Below, one piece after another: positions 54,740 through 64,000 of a stretch of DNA of 64,000 nt. Made by a program: the position numbers and the translations under genes. The notes under the pieces are model-generated. The model saw only the letters and a list, made by a program, of their open reading frames with translations. It was not told where the DNA came from and did no database searches. Source of the stretch: Symbiodinium sp. CCMP2592 (taxonomy: Eukaryota; Sar; Dinophyceae; Suessiales; Symbiodiniaceae); assembly GCA_905221615.1 (NCBI GenBank), contig CAJNDT010002890.1, forward strand, positions 1,625,882 through 1,689,881, in the 5' to 3' direction. How positions within the stretch are numbered: the stretch's first letter is position 1; each line of letters starts with the position of its first letter.

Positions 54740-54829
54740 GACCACCTTTGCAAGCTACTCCCACTTCTCCGGCATCCTCCACGGTGGATTGCCTTGGAGA
54801 ACGCAACTGGGCTCGGCGTTGTTTACGGC
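54740..54829 (+). CDS. Candidate exon with GTAAAG donor
   Basis: After GAAGCTCAG; TTFASYSHFSGILHGGLPWR then TQLGSALFTA. A CCCTAAA-type tract precedes. Confidence 0.45.
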
Positions 54830-55409
54830 GTAAAGGGATCCTAGGCATCGGTTTTGGATAATTTGTAACTTGTTTTTTGTTTCATATAGAGCCCTAATTA
54901 TGTTTTTTTGGGGACTGTTCATGTCGACACGTAGGATCAGTTTATAGGTTGCCAGGAAAGGGGGCTCGCGAAAGCTTTACAAGGGTTCAGCAAGGGTTCT
55001 TGGTTTGAGGATTTAGGGCTTAAAGTGGTTGAGTTATAGTATCCTTATGGGAGGGGGCTCCAAGGGGGGTAGGTAACCTACTGATCCCTAGTTCTCTCCA
55101 GTGCTCCCTAAGGCTCCCTTCAGGTTCCTTAAGGATCCCTTGTACCCTCCCCCCTTGAACCACCCTCCCTTAAGGACCCTATATATAATTGAGGGGTTTA
55201 GGTATGAGGCGAGAATGGATTTAGGGCTGCCAGGTCTCTGGGTTTGGGGCTGTGGGGATTGGGGAGTCCCACGGGAGTCTCACAGCTTCGAGGGCTCAGA
55301 GCTTAGGGTTCTAGGGTCCTGAGGTTAAGGATGTGCAGTGTTCAGATTTGCAAGGCTGAGGGTCTGTTGGGATGCAGCGCAGGGGTCTTTGGGGCTGCAA
55401 GGTGTGCAT

Positions 55410-55452
55410 GTATGTATGTATTATGTGTGTGTATATATATATATATATATAT
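55410..55452. repeat. TGTA and AT microsatellite
   Basis: Directly adjoins the family 7 copy at 55453. Confidence 0.85.
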
Positions 55453-55561
55453 CCCCAAGGGTCCAAAGGACCCAATAATCAGGTACTCGGTTTGAAGATA
55501 GTAGTTATGTAGGTTAGGATTTTGGAGAGTATATGATTATCATGTACTTGGACCCTTGGGG
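55453..55561. mobile_element. MITE family 7 subtype, copy a
   Basis: CCCCAAGGGTCCAAAGG / GTACTTGGACCCTTGGGG. Nearly identical to the reverse complement of 59960-60070. Confidence 0.87.
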
Positions 55562-55612
55562 TGTGGTGTATGACTACATATGTAGAAGCTTCTTTGACTG
55601 CAGATCCTCCAG

Positions 55613-55690
55613 GTGAAAGGCTTTCACGGTAGCGACGCCTGCGCAAAGTGGCGAGCGGCACTGCAGCAGGCGATACTGTTTGGGATTCAG
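55613..55690 (+). CDS. Candidate exon
   Basis: After CCTCCAG; VKGFHGSDACAKWRAALQQA then ILFGIQ. A family 7 MITE ends 50 bp upstream. Confidence 0.4.
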
Positions 55691-55699
55691 GGTTTGAGG

Positions 55700-56420
55700 G
55701 TCTAATGAGGGTGAGGAAACAACTACCTCTGGTTTATGGGCTTCTGGCTTGGGGTCCCAAAACTTCATGATAAGAATTTCGGTGTGTGGGGGGTAAAGGA
55801 TTCGTGGACTACGGCTTGGGCTCGCAGCCGGTTTTGCTTGCAATGTATGACGAATCCTTCAGCACATCTATTCATGCGCAGAGCCTCAGGGCCTTTGCGA
55901 CTCTGGGTTCACGGTTGAAACTTGAGGGTATATCGATACCATCTAATTAGAAGCCGTCAAACTTGTGTCGTGAAGATGGCTTAAAATATCAAGCCATGAG
56001 TCATGAGCACACCACTGAGCATTACAAATGCATGGAAATGCCACTGCAACCTCACTCGCTGGCACATACACATAGGCATGTATGCATGCATGCACGCATA
56101 CTGACGCTCACCAACACACACACACAGAGACTCACCCACACACCCACGCACCCGCACACCCGCAACACGCATGCACGCTCCCACGCACACCCCCACACAG
56201 ATGCACAAGGCTGGCTTCCGTGATCGCGAGATCATCCTGGATTTGAGCAGAGCCTCAGCCTGACATTGATCGTCGAAGATCGGTTGAAGAGTAATTACAG
56301 GGACTCTGGGTTTAGGCTGCAATTCTTATGACCACGGCCTTCTGAATTATGAGTTGAAGACCAGAACAAGCAGAGGATCACTTCTTTGCTCAATAGTTAA
56401 GACTTGTGAAGGGTTTAGGC
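55700..56420. other. No supported gene
   Basis: Open frames reflect CA-rich low complexity; nothing recognised. Confidence 0.4.
56062..56205. repeat. CA-rich low-complexity stretch
   Basis: CACACACAC, CACGCACCCGCAC and similar; open frames here are compositional. Confidence 0.8.
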
Positions 56421-56423
56421 TTA

Positions 56424-56547
56424 TACTTAAAGGATCATGGGACTTAGTAACTAGGGCTATAGTTAGGGTAACTATACTTATCATTACTTATAACCCCAAT
56501 TAGGGTACTTATAACCCTAGTTACTAAGTCCCATGATCCTCCAAGTA
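56424..56547. mobile_element. MITE family 2 copy
   Basis: Arms TACTTAAAGGATCATGGG / complement; well preserved. Confidence 0.85.
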
Positions 56548-56631
56548 GGGTTCTTCGTCAGGAGAGGCCCTTCATGATTTTTTCGATACATTCAGGCGGG
56601 TGTCTGATGTGAATATAGAAGCCTGGTCACT

Positions 56632-56763
56632 TAGTATCATAAGGACCCTTACGGGGGCTAGGGGGGAGGCGGATAAGGGGCCTTAATACCTCTAATAAGA
56701 ATTTAAACAGACCTATTTTTGGAAGTATAGTCACCTACCCCCCGAAGGGTCCCTGTGATACTA
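56632..56763. mobile_element. Single-copy inverted-repeat element
   Basis: TAGTATCATAAGGACCC / AGGGTCCCTGTGATACTA. Confidence 0.75.
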
Positions 56764-57099
56764 ATGCTTTTCTTAGGATTGTTGAGTTTGACTTGAGTGG
56801 AACATACCCCCAACACCCAGTTCTTTTTAATCAAGTTAAGGCCGGCACACTAGGGTTTCTAGGGCTTGTTGTCGTGTTCACCGGTACTTACCAGTCCGAC
56901 TACATTACCGGCAAGGCAGATGTATCTATGACCGGTAGTGAGTTATGAGCTTAGACTTGTACGTGGAGATGTACCGCGTGCTTTCAGTAGTTTTATGAAA
57001 CTAGGGCTTTGCGGGTTGCAGATGTACGGGCTTAGGGCTCAGGGATGGCGGATTTTTGGGGGCCCGTGTACCGGGTACTTCTGTAGAAGGACGCGATCC

Positions 57100-57175
57100 T
57101 GTCAGGCAGCCCCAACTGCATGTCGTAAGATTCAACTTGAGGTGCTTCGCCCACTATTTCGACCCATCTTGCCCT
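57100..57175 (+). CDS. Candidate exon
   Basis: RQPQLHVVRFNLRCFAHYFD then TAA; CCCTAAA repeats follow. A longer frame from 56938 overlaps. Weak. Confidence 0.25.
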
Positions 57176-57183
57176 TAAACGGC

Positions 57184-57232
57184 CTTAAACCCTAAATCCT
57201 AAACCCTAAACCCCTAAACCCTAAACCCTAAA
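57184..57232. repeat. CCCTAAA-type tract
   Basis: Six to seven units. Confidence 0.9.
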
Positions 57233-57371
57233 TCTGCCGCCAATGCCAGAACTAATTTAGGCTCTGTGGTCTGGAGGCTCCATCGGTCTTGCTCTTGCTT
57301 CAAACCAACCCGTACTTGCAGTAGGTAGTGTCTGCCACACAGATGCTGTCATTAAGATTTTCGCTGGGGTT

Positions 57372-57474
57372 CCCAGAGGGTCCAAGTATCATTATGGTAT
57401 ATACTTATAGGGTATTTTGGGGGTCTAAGTATATATATATATATATACCATAATGTTACTTGGACCCTTTGGGG
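57372..57474. mobile_element. MITE family 7 copy with AT insertion
   Basis: CCCAGAGGGTCCAAGTATC / complement; (AT)n in the centre. Confidence 0.82.
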
Positions 57475-57737
57475 TTCAGGCAATCCTTCAGCGTTCGGGG
57501 GCTGTCGGGGAGTTCTTGAACCTGAACCTTGACTCAAAGCCTGAGGCTCTAAGGACTCATATTTTTAAGGCTTTTGGGCCTAAAGACCATACTATATAAG
57601 GCTTTTGGGCCATTTTGAGCCTTAGGGAAAGAGCCTCGTACAATCCTTAAACAGGAGGATCCTTCTTACATGGGCCCCCCGAGAGTGGTTAAAGGGGACA
57701 GCTGTTCATCTGTTTTTTTTCCAAATCCTACGTTCAG

Positions 57738-57937
57738 CCCTAACAAGGGTCCATGTATCCGAATAGTATACAGTTTGGCCTTAAAGAAGTGCCTACATGG
57801 CCAGTTTGAGTACATGGACTTCCGGGTCCATGTGCTCATGTAGTCCTGTAGTATGGACTCTGGCCCTAAAGTAGTCCTATATAGGTATATACTCTAAGGC
57901 CTTGATGTCTATTACGTGGGCACATGGACCCGTAGGG
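57738..57937. mobile_element. Two adjoining MITE family 6 copies
   Basis: 57738-57823 (short) and 57823-57937 share the junction CCGGGTCCATGTG; both have GGTCCATG / CATGGAC arms. Confidence 0.72.
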
Positions 57938-58023
57938 TTTTGTGCTTTCCACAGGTTTTGGCACACCCAACCACCGCACCCGGCCTCTTGGCAGAGCTGG
58001 AACACGTATCTTCAGATGTGCTA

Positions 58024-58065
58024 CCCTAGGGCTCCAGTTACCTAAGTAGTAGGTTATTGGGGGAT

Positions 58066-58102
<37 letters not shown>

Positions 58103-58157
58103 GTTATATAATACTCTTATAAGTAACCTACCACTTAGGCGGCTGGAGCCCTAGGGA
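58024..58157. mobile_element. Single-copy inverted-repeat element with AT core
   Basis: CCCTAGGGCTCCAGTTACC / GGCTGGAGCCCTAGGG. Confidence 0.78.
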
Positions 58158-59008
58158 TACTTCGTCTAGCTCCCGGGCAGGCATTGACGTGGGCAGCTAG
58201 AAACCTCTCTGTCATCGTAACATAGGGGCTTGAGTTGTTGCAGTGTGGTTCCGTAGCGCTCCTTATTGTACTCCGACTCGTCTGTACCCAAAGATCCTAT
58301 TCCACTAGTCAAGGCCATGTCCTGTATTTGCCCCACGTACAAGCTCCTACACTTCTTGCAAGTATGTGAGAGTTTTTGAAACTTAGAGGTACTTTATATG
58401 GGTCCCCTATATTCGGAAAGTACCATGTAGGTCCTGCCTAAACCCTCAACTTTTCGTGCGGTAACACTACTCTCGACACCTGAACCCATAGTGAGAAAGG
58501 CCCTTCCGCAATTCTAATCATTACGGTAATCTGAATCCGAGACTCCACCCAAGACCTTAAACCCAAAACCCCGAAACCCGAAGCCCTGAACCCCTAAATC
58601 TTAAACCCGAGACTCCATGAGGTATTATCTCCTGGCTGAGAGGGAGACTACGAACTTGCGCCTTTCAGAGCCAGCAGCTTTTCTGATTGTTTGGGGTTAG
58701 GATTCAGGGTTTAGGTTTCAAGCACATCCCATAATCCGCATCCCAAAACCCGTGACCTCTGCCTATCATAGGCCTCACCTCTGGAACATGCAGCCCGACA
58801 ATATCCGAAACCCTCCCGTGCACGTAGACTGCCACCGTTCACACCACGGAGCCTCCTTGCGGCTCTGAGGGTTCGCAGCGCAGCTACAACTACCATTTGT
58901 TGCTAAGCTTCCGCCGAATTTTGGACATGGCCCATACCTGTCAATATCAACTCAAGTCTACAATCAAATCCCAGCCCCACGCCCTCTTGAATCGGAATCC
59001 TCTACCAG

Positions 59009-59068
59009 CCAGCAAGGCCAGTGCACCACGACTCGCAGCGGCGATGCCACCGGGCGCAGTGGCTCGAG
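59009..59068 (+). CDS. Candidate exon with GTGAGG donor
   Basis: After TCTACCAG; SKASAPRLAAAMPPGAVAR; canonical-like donor GTGAGGTG. Confidence 0.4.
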
Positions 59069-59196
59069 GTGAGGTGACCAAGACAACCTTCAAACCCGAG
59101 ACCTCAAAGCCCTGACTTAACCTCGTCGAATTTGCTGACCCACAATCAAGCTAAACCCCCAAAACCGTGAGCCTTAACCCCAAGCTCTTCACGGGG

Positions 59197-59292
59197 AACT
59201 CCAGAAAGTTGGAATATGGATTAATGGTAGGACCCCCTATAATTTACCTTAAAGGGGTTACGATAATGATATTCCAACTTTCTGGCTTCTAC
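59197..59292. mobile_element. MITE family 11 copy
   Basis: Differs from 4589-4683 by only a few substitutions, although they lie 54 kb apart. Confidence 0.87.
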
Positions 59293-59369
59293 CGTAAGCG
59301 CCACGCTACTTAAAGCACACCCCTAAGCCCCTAAACCCGAACTGCGTTGAACCGTACTTGCCCTTGGTC

Positions 59370-59460
59370 TGACCCTAAACCCTAAACCCTAAACCCTAAC
59401 CCTAAACCCTAAACCAGAAAACCCTAAACCCTAAGCCCCTAAACCCTAAACCCTAAACTT
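59370..59460. repeat. CCCTAAA-type tract
   Basis: About 12 units before the GC-rich exon at 59465. Confidence 0.92.
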
Positions 59461-59464
59461 AAAG

Positions 59465-59532
59465 CGAACAGCACGACCAGGCCCTTGGGCATGCGCGCGG
59501 CGCATTGCACTGGCCGCTGTGGCCGCCTTTAC
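59465..59532 (+). CDS. Candidate GC-rich exon
   Basis: Between a CCCTAAA tract and a family 3 variant MITE. RTARPGPWACARRIALAAVA then AFTP; a second frame is also open. Confidence 0.35.
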
Positions 59533-59714
59533 CCCCAGAGAGCCCAATACCCCTCAAGTAAGGAATATACCTATAGGGTTCCTTTAAAAGGGGTCTAAAA
59601 GGGATCTATAAGGGATCTATAGGGATAAGGGTTTCCGATACCCCTTAATTAAGGAATATAGCCCCTTATAATTGAAGCTAGATTCCTTAAGTAAGGGGTA
59701 TTGGGCTCTCTGGG
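59533..59714. mobile_element. MITE family 3 variant, long
   Basis: Arms CCCAGAGAGCCCAATACC / complement; interior extended by AAGGGATCTATAAGG-type repeats and a second internal arm copy. Confidence 0.75.
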
Positions 59715-59855
59715 TAGTTCTTTGTTATAGAGTTTTTCAGGGCTGACAATGGCTGTTAATGGTGGTTTACAACTTCCAAACGCAATTTCAATGTATGCGC
59801 CGGCCCCTTTTGGACCATGGAGGTCGGTTTGAGCTCCCCTCGGGGGGGCTGCAAG

Positions 59856-59956
59856 GTTTTGATGCAGCAACGTGCGCGGGTTTGTGTTCATGCGGACGAA
59901 ACGAGCAAAGAGGCTGCCGTCAACATGTTTCTAGCAGATGCCGTAGTCTCTCGAAC
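59856..59956 (+). CDS. Candidate exon before a family 7 MITE
   Basis: After GCTGCAAG; VLMQQRARVCVHADETSKEA then AVNMFLADAVVSR. Well composed, helical; the MITE begins at 59960. Confidence 0.5.
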
Positions 59957-59959
59957 CTA

Positions 59960-60070
59960 ACCCCAAGGGTCCAAGTACATGATAATCATATACTCTCCAA
60001 AATCCTAACCTACATAACTACTATCTTCAAACCGAGCTACCTGATTATTGGGTCCTTTGGACCCTTGGGG
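59960..60070. mobile_element. MITE family 7 subtype, copy b (inverted)
   Basis: Inverted near-identical copy of 55453-55561; the only clear interior difference is one extra base near ACCGAGCTACC. Confidence 0.87.
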
Positions 60071-60148
60071 TAAGCAGTAAACCCCAAACCCTTGCAGCCC
60101 GAAACCCTTCAAAGCAGAGCACCTTTACGGCAGCCCGACAGTCGATAC

Positions 60149-60282
60149 CTTAGGGACCCAAAAAGCACAGAAGCATAAGCATTTTATGGGGATATCCCTA
60201 CCTCATTGGGCTTCATTATAAGGGGATTTATGTGGGATATCCCTACCCTAATTTTTGCTTATGTGCTTTTTTGGGGCCCTAT
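60149..60282. mobile_element. MITE family 13 copy, intact
   Basis: TAGGGACCCAAAAAGCAC / TGCTTATGTGCTTTTTTGGG; interior GGGATATCCCTACC. Confidence 0.78.
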
Positions 60283-60296
60283 CTACCCTGATTGGC

Positions 60297-60404
60297 GTCT
60301 ATACCCATGGGCTCCACAGCAGTTCCTTTTTGGGGCTACCTTATAGGATTGTGAATATGGGCCCCAAAAGGAACTATTTATACTATGGAGCCTATAAATA
60401 GAGT
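60297..60404. mobile_element. MITE family 5 copy, diverged
   Basis: CTATACCCATGGGCTCC / GGAGCCTATAAATAGAG. Confidence 0.72.
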
Positions 60405-60472
60405 CTAGATCTTCTGCTTCAAGCTGAAGTTGTGCGGGTTATGCGGGTAGAAGCTTCACGAGGCTGTTACGA

Positions 60473-60587
60473 TTCCCTAAGGGTCCATGTACCCAAGTAG
60501 TATATACTTTGGCCCTTCAAGTAGTCCCTATATAGGTACTTTGGGGTTCAATGTATACTCATATGGACACATGGACCTTTCGGGATT
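60473..60587. mobile_element. MITE family 6 copy
   Basis: TCCCTAAGGGTCCATGTACC / ACACATGGACCTTTCGGGA; ATTC repeated on both flanks. Confidence 0.83.
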
Positions 60588-60661
60588 CCGGGCTTTTCGT
60601 TACGATCTCGCTTGCATCCGCCCTTGAACCTCGCAGGAGGCCCCCCTAAATACCGTTTAGC

Positions 60662-60752
60662 ACATACCCATAGTGGCAATTCCTTTTTGGGGTTACCTTA
60701 TAGGGTTCTAAATATGAACCCCCAAAAGGAACTACTATGGAGCCTCTAGGTA
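60662..60752. mobile_element. MITE family 5 copy
   Basis: ATACCCATAGTGGCAATTCC / complement; followed closely by a family 10 copy. Confidence 0.78.
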
Positions 60753-60762
60753 ATATCAAAAT

Positions 60763-60870
60763 ATGGGTAGTTGTCAAAATTATGGTCCCTTTTTGGGTCC
60801 CTAATATAATACGGCACCTATTATTTAGGGTACCCAAAAAGGGACCGTAATTTTGACAGCCACCCATATA
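60763..60870. mobile_element. MITE family 10 copy
   Basis: ATATGGGTAGTTGTCAAAAT / TGACAGCCACCCATAT. Confidence 0.85.
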
Positions 60871-60891
60871 CACGGTTCTTTGCGTCTGCAG

Positions 60892-60996
60892 CGTAGCTGA
60901 GGAGGCGGCCCATGCACAGGCGAGACAGTCCCCGCGGCGCGAGGACAAAGAGGTGGAAGCCCTGCTGGATGTGCCAATGAGTCCAATGGGCTTCGG
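60892..60996 (+). CDS. Candidate exon between MITE and telomere-like intron
   Basis: After GTCTGCAG; VAEEAAHAQARQSPRREDKE then VEALLDVPMSPMGF; donor GTTAAGGGGTTTAGG. Strong composition; family not recognised. Confidence 0.52.
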
Positions 60997-60999
60997 GTT

Positions 61000-61680
61000 A
61001 AGGGGTTTAGGGGTTAGGGTTCAGGGATGTTCAGGGTTAAAGCCAAATTAAACCCAACAATGGGTCACGGTAGTAGGGCATGGTATCTTCATGGAAGCTT
61101 GTAACTTTTTGGTTCAGCACTCTGTTTGGAGGATTTCTGCTTGGTGTTAGTAAGGCTTGGAACGTGCAAATGACACAGTTAGCAGGCTTCAATATGGTGT
61201 ATAGTTAGTTTCGAGGTCCGAGTGTCCACACATAGTAGAATGTCAAGCATCGAAGATGGCTACGTGCACCCGCTACAGAGGCTTTACTTGTACAGGATTC
61301 TGAAAACTCGCGTTTCTTTCCGAATCTTGAAGGGCTGTGAGTCTGGTGAAGGCCTTTGGCTTAGGATAAAGCCTTGTATCATGGTGTAGGGGGGCGTTTG
61401 GCTCAGGGGTTTAGGGGTGAGGGTTTAGGGGGTTTGGGTTTATTGGGTTTGAGGTCTTTTTCTAGTTCGCTGTTGTGTAATTGCCAGTACACTTAATAAG
61501 TCCTCGCGTGTCTTCCTAAGCTATGTTTCGGCATTGAGCGACAGGCATCAACAGTCCAAGCTCTCCTAATGACATCCCAAGGGCCCAGGTGAAAGAGTGA
61601 GCTATGACATGAACATGCGATGTTGTTATCCTTCTCAAAGGAAGGGGGGTTGTTGATCAAGGGGTTTACATTCAGTGACG
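61000..61680. other. No supported gene
   Basis: G-rich degenerate telomere-like sequence at both ends; unique between. Confidence 0.4.
61395..61455. repeat. TTTAGGG-type tract
   Basis: Degenerate G-rich units; no exon supported next to it. Confidence 0.75.
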
Positions 61681-61926
61681 TTTGGGGCGTGGCGTACCGG
61701 GTCTCTCTGTGCCTGACTGTCGATTCGGAGATATGTGGCATTTGGGCCTGAACGTAGGACAGAAAGCGCATATTGGAATGAATTCAACATCCCTCAGCCC
61801 TTATAGAAGTACCAGACTGCAGAAAAACCCACTGAGCGAACCCCATGGGTCCAAGGTACCCAGTACTGGCTTATCTAGGCAATCTAGACACTCTTGTCCA
61901 GATCAGCAGTGTTTGTATGTTAATAT

Positions 61927-62178
61927 TTGCAGAGTACATACGGACGGGTCCGGACAATTCCGAAAACATTCCACCCTGTATCCTTCTGTGAATTCAACTG
62001 CATGCCCTTCGACTATCAAGGCCCCTACTGGGACGCAACAATCCGCCCCCGCCCGTTTGCTTCCTGTAGAGTTAAGCTGCACTGCATTATGCGCTTAGGA
62101 CCCTTCTGCCGCGTACCAAGGCACCCTTATACCCGAGCCTCAAAACCCCGCTCCCTCAACCCTAAGCCGCCTGATTAG
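61927..62178 (+). CDS. Candidate exon(s)
   Basis: Open 83 codons: FHPVSFCEFNCMPFDYQGPY then WDATIRPRPFASCRVKLHC. Preceded by TTGCAG. The 3' part runs into a C/A-rich tract. Confidence 0.3.
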   Translation: MQSTYGRVRTIPKTFHPVSFCEFNCMPFDYQGPYWDATIRPRPFASCRVKLHCIMRLGPFCRVPRHPYTRASKPRSLNPKPPD

Positions 62179-62310
62179 ACCCAGAATCTCAACCCTTAAA
62201 GGCCTCAATCCGCCATAGATGACGGCCTGACGGCCCACACGCCCCGAACCCTAAACCTAAACTCCCAACGCCATGCATAAACCCCCAAGGTCCCAAGCCT
62301 GAAACTACTC

Positions 62311-62414
62311 TTACGGTTGATGGTATAAATCCTACATTACCCAGAACAAGGAATGTACCATATTCCCATAGCTTAGGGTCCTTAAGCTAGTGCAGATTTA
62401 TATCATCAACAGTA
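62311..62414. mobile_element. MITE family 4 copy
   Basis: TTACGGTTGATGGTATAAAT / complement ending CATCAACAGTA; candidate exon begins 2 bp later. Confidence 0.85.
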
Positions 62415-62415
62415 G

Positions 62416-62511
62416 CCTGTGTGAGGCCATCTTTGCCGATGCCCGCCGAGCCTTCGTCCGCGCGCTCCGTGATCTCCTTCCGTCGGGCGAGCTGCTTTGC
62501 ACTAAACTTAT
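62416..62511 (+). CDS. Candidate exon directly after a family 4 MITE
   Basis: Acceptor CAACAGTAG is the MITE end; reads LCEAIFADARRAFVRALRDL then LPSGELLCTKL; donor GTGTTTGGGGGCTTAGGG. Strong composition. Confidence 0.52.
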
Positions 62512-62842
62512 GTGTTTGGGGGCTTAGGGTTCAGAGATTAGGGGTTTGAGGGCTTAAGGGTTTGGGGCTTTGGTGAGGTTAGGGAATTCATAGGGTGCCT
62601 TGAAGGGCAGCTTGCTTATGATAAATTTCTTTAAGCGTGGTTGTCTATCATAGGGTTCCTGTGGGGTTTCTTACAAGGAGTTGTTCTCATATTTTGTGTG
62701 AGTTGGTTTTACTGATCCCTTTGAGGAAGGCGGCTTCATTAAGGGTACCTTGCAGGAAGGGGTTCCACTGCCGGGTGCATTTGAGAGCTCCGTTCAGGAG
62801 GGTCTTATACTTACCCAGGTTTCCTGCTTATAAGTTTAAGCT

Positions 62843-62969
62843 TACTTGGAGGGTCGGGGGACTTAGTAAGTAGTTAATAAGTAGAGTTATAAGTACCCTA
62901 AAAGGGATCCTAATTGGGGTTATGATACTTATAAGTCTCTAAAACAACTAGTTACTAAGTCCTCCGACC
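62843..62969. mobile_element. MITE family 1 copy, right end truncated
   Basis: Left arm intact; right arm stops at AGTCCTCCGACC and lacks the final CTCCAAGTA. Confidence 0.8.
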
Positions 62970-63022
62970 TAAGGACCAGGAGTCCGAGGCAAGGAATCAG
63001 GACTCTTGCTTTGCCACGGAGC

Positions 63023-63118
63023 ATACTCTAGGGGCTTAAGTAATTATGAACACTATCTGACGGTTCCTTATCTGTGAGTCAGGTACAATATACCTTATAG
63101 AGAGGCCCCTACATTACA
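63023..63118. mobile_element. MITE family 9, diverged
   Basis: ACTCTAGGGGCTTAAGTAAT / GAGAGGCCCCTACATTA. Confidence 0.6.
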
Positions 63119-63299
63119 CAAGAAGGTGATTAGATTGCTGTAGCCTTTGTTTGAGACTCGAGGATGATACAGGGTTTAGTAGGGACTACAAAGGGATGTT
63201 ACTACCGACTCCGAGTGGTTCGGCCTTTTGTCCCGAATAGGGTTCAGGGTTGCATTCATTCGCTAAGGCGTCCCCGTAGAAACCCCAAGCTCCAAACAG

Positions 63300-63372
63300 G
63301 AATCGAAAGTTTCGACTTTCTCAGAGGTGCGGGATGACCGGTATCGGCGATGGCGTCTCCAGCTTTTGCCTG
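63300..63372 (+). CDS. Candidate exon
   Basis: After CCAAACAG; ESKVSTFSEVRDDRYRRWRL then QLLP; donor GTAGGACC. Confidence 0.42.
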
Positions 63373-63814
63373 GTAGGACCGTCTCGGGGTGATGATTTAG
63401 GATTTGGGGTTCAGCGTTCAGGGTGTTGTATGTTCGGGCTGGAGGGTTCAGGGGTGTCAAAAAGGATTCGGGGTTCCATGGTTTGGGGTCTACCAAGAGG
63501 AGCCCACATAACTTCGGATCAGGAAACACCCTTGAAACCAATGGGTGATTTTATTGGACCTACTACCCCTGAAAGACCTACAGTGAATACATTGTGTAGT
63601 GAGCCTTCTGTGACCTCGACGCTGTTGAGGGCTCCTTTTGATGTCCGGATGTCTTCCCGTAGAGAGTTAAGCTAGGACCTAGAGTAGGCCCTCACTCCCG
63701 TTTTAGGGTTCAGGTTCCCTATGGTTCCCGTATAAGCCCCTTTAAACATCTTTAAACCAAAAAGGCACCCTTCTTATTCCTAGGTTACTCTTGGGTCTAG
63801 TCAGGGTTTCGGGA

Positions 63815-63939
63815 TACTTGAAGGATCATGGGACTTAGTAACTCGTTTTATAATTAGGGTAACTATACTTATTTATAATTACTTATAACCCCAACTAGGG
63901 TACTTATAACCTTACATACTAAGCCCCATGATCCTCCAA
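63815..63939. mobile_element. MITE family 2 copy
   Basis: Arms TACTTGAAGGATCATGGG / complement; right end slightly degraded. Confidence 0.82.
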
Positions 63940-64000
63940 TAAGAGGACCTTCAGCCTACAACCCGAAACGAAAAAGTCAGAAGCACTTCAACCCCTTGTG

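Overview
The window looks like nuclear DNA of a dinoflagellate. Four multi-exon genes belong to protein families that, from memory, I know only as large, uncharacterised dinoflagellate (Symbiodinium-type) families. Introns are short, often near 50 nt, and many need GA or GC donors (GA-AG, GC-AG) as well as GT. All convincing coding sequence is on the + strand, and plant/dinoflagellate telomere-type repeats (TTTAGGG/CCCTAAA) are scattered internally. No bacterial operon, rRNA, tRNA or CRISPR was seen. Exon models were made by eye from reading frame, splice phase and remembered family motifs. Identity to database proteins was not tested.

Layout. (1) 1-8.4 kb: short candidate exons between about 20 MITE-like inverted-repeat elements and degenerate telomere-like tracts. 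(2) 9.3-26.1 kb: a compact block of four + strand genes. Gene 1 (9311-about 13208) encodes an acidic, repeat-bearing, Cys-pair, RGG-rich, AT-hook-like protein. Gene 2 (13781-16521) encodes a protein with DNA-methyltransferase-like motifs. Gene 3 (18911-22259) ends in a Lys-rich tail. Gene 4 (22424-26118) belongs to a large dinoflagellate family whose layout recalls CACTA/Tnp2 transposases. This block holds only two inverted-repeat elements, of types seen nowhere else in the window. (3) 26.4-64 kb: again a mosaic of short candidate exons, MITEs and telomere-like tracts. It includes a DNMT2-like (tRNA/DNA cytosine-5 methyltransferase) gene whose motif I and motif IV exons lie nearly 5 kb apart (47.5 and 52.3 kb).

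Outside the block at least 14 recurrent foldback families are recognisable, about 60 copies in all. Many have a TA at both ends, as for Tc1/mariner-type insertion. Several abut exons so that the terminal repeat supplies the GT or AG of the splice site, and some are nested inside each other. Telomere-like tracts also tend to be intronic: G-rich (GTTTAGGG) just after exons and C-rich (CCCTAAACCC) just before the AG. This suggests that mobile elements and telomere-like repeats shape the introns here.

The four-gene block is the best candidate for an undescribed system: adjacent, same-strand genes combining chromatin-binding-like, methyltransferase-like and transposase-like proteins, in a segment free of the surrounding MITE load. 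Genes 1 and 3 each carry one apparent frameshift, so this copy may be decaying or the assembly may have indel errors. Short exon candidates outside the block are individually weak: two frames can both look coding in GC-rich segments.
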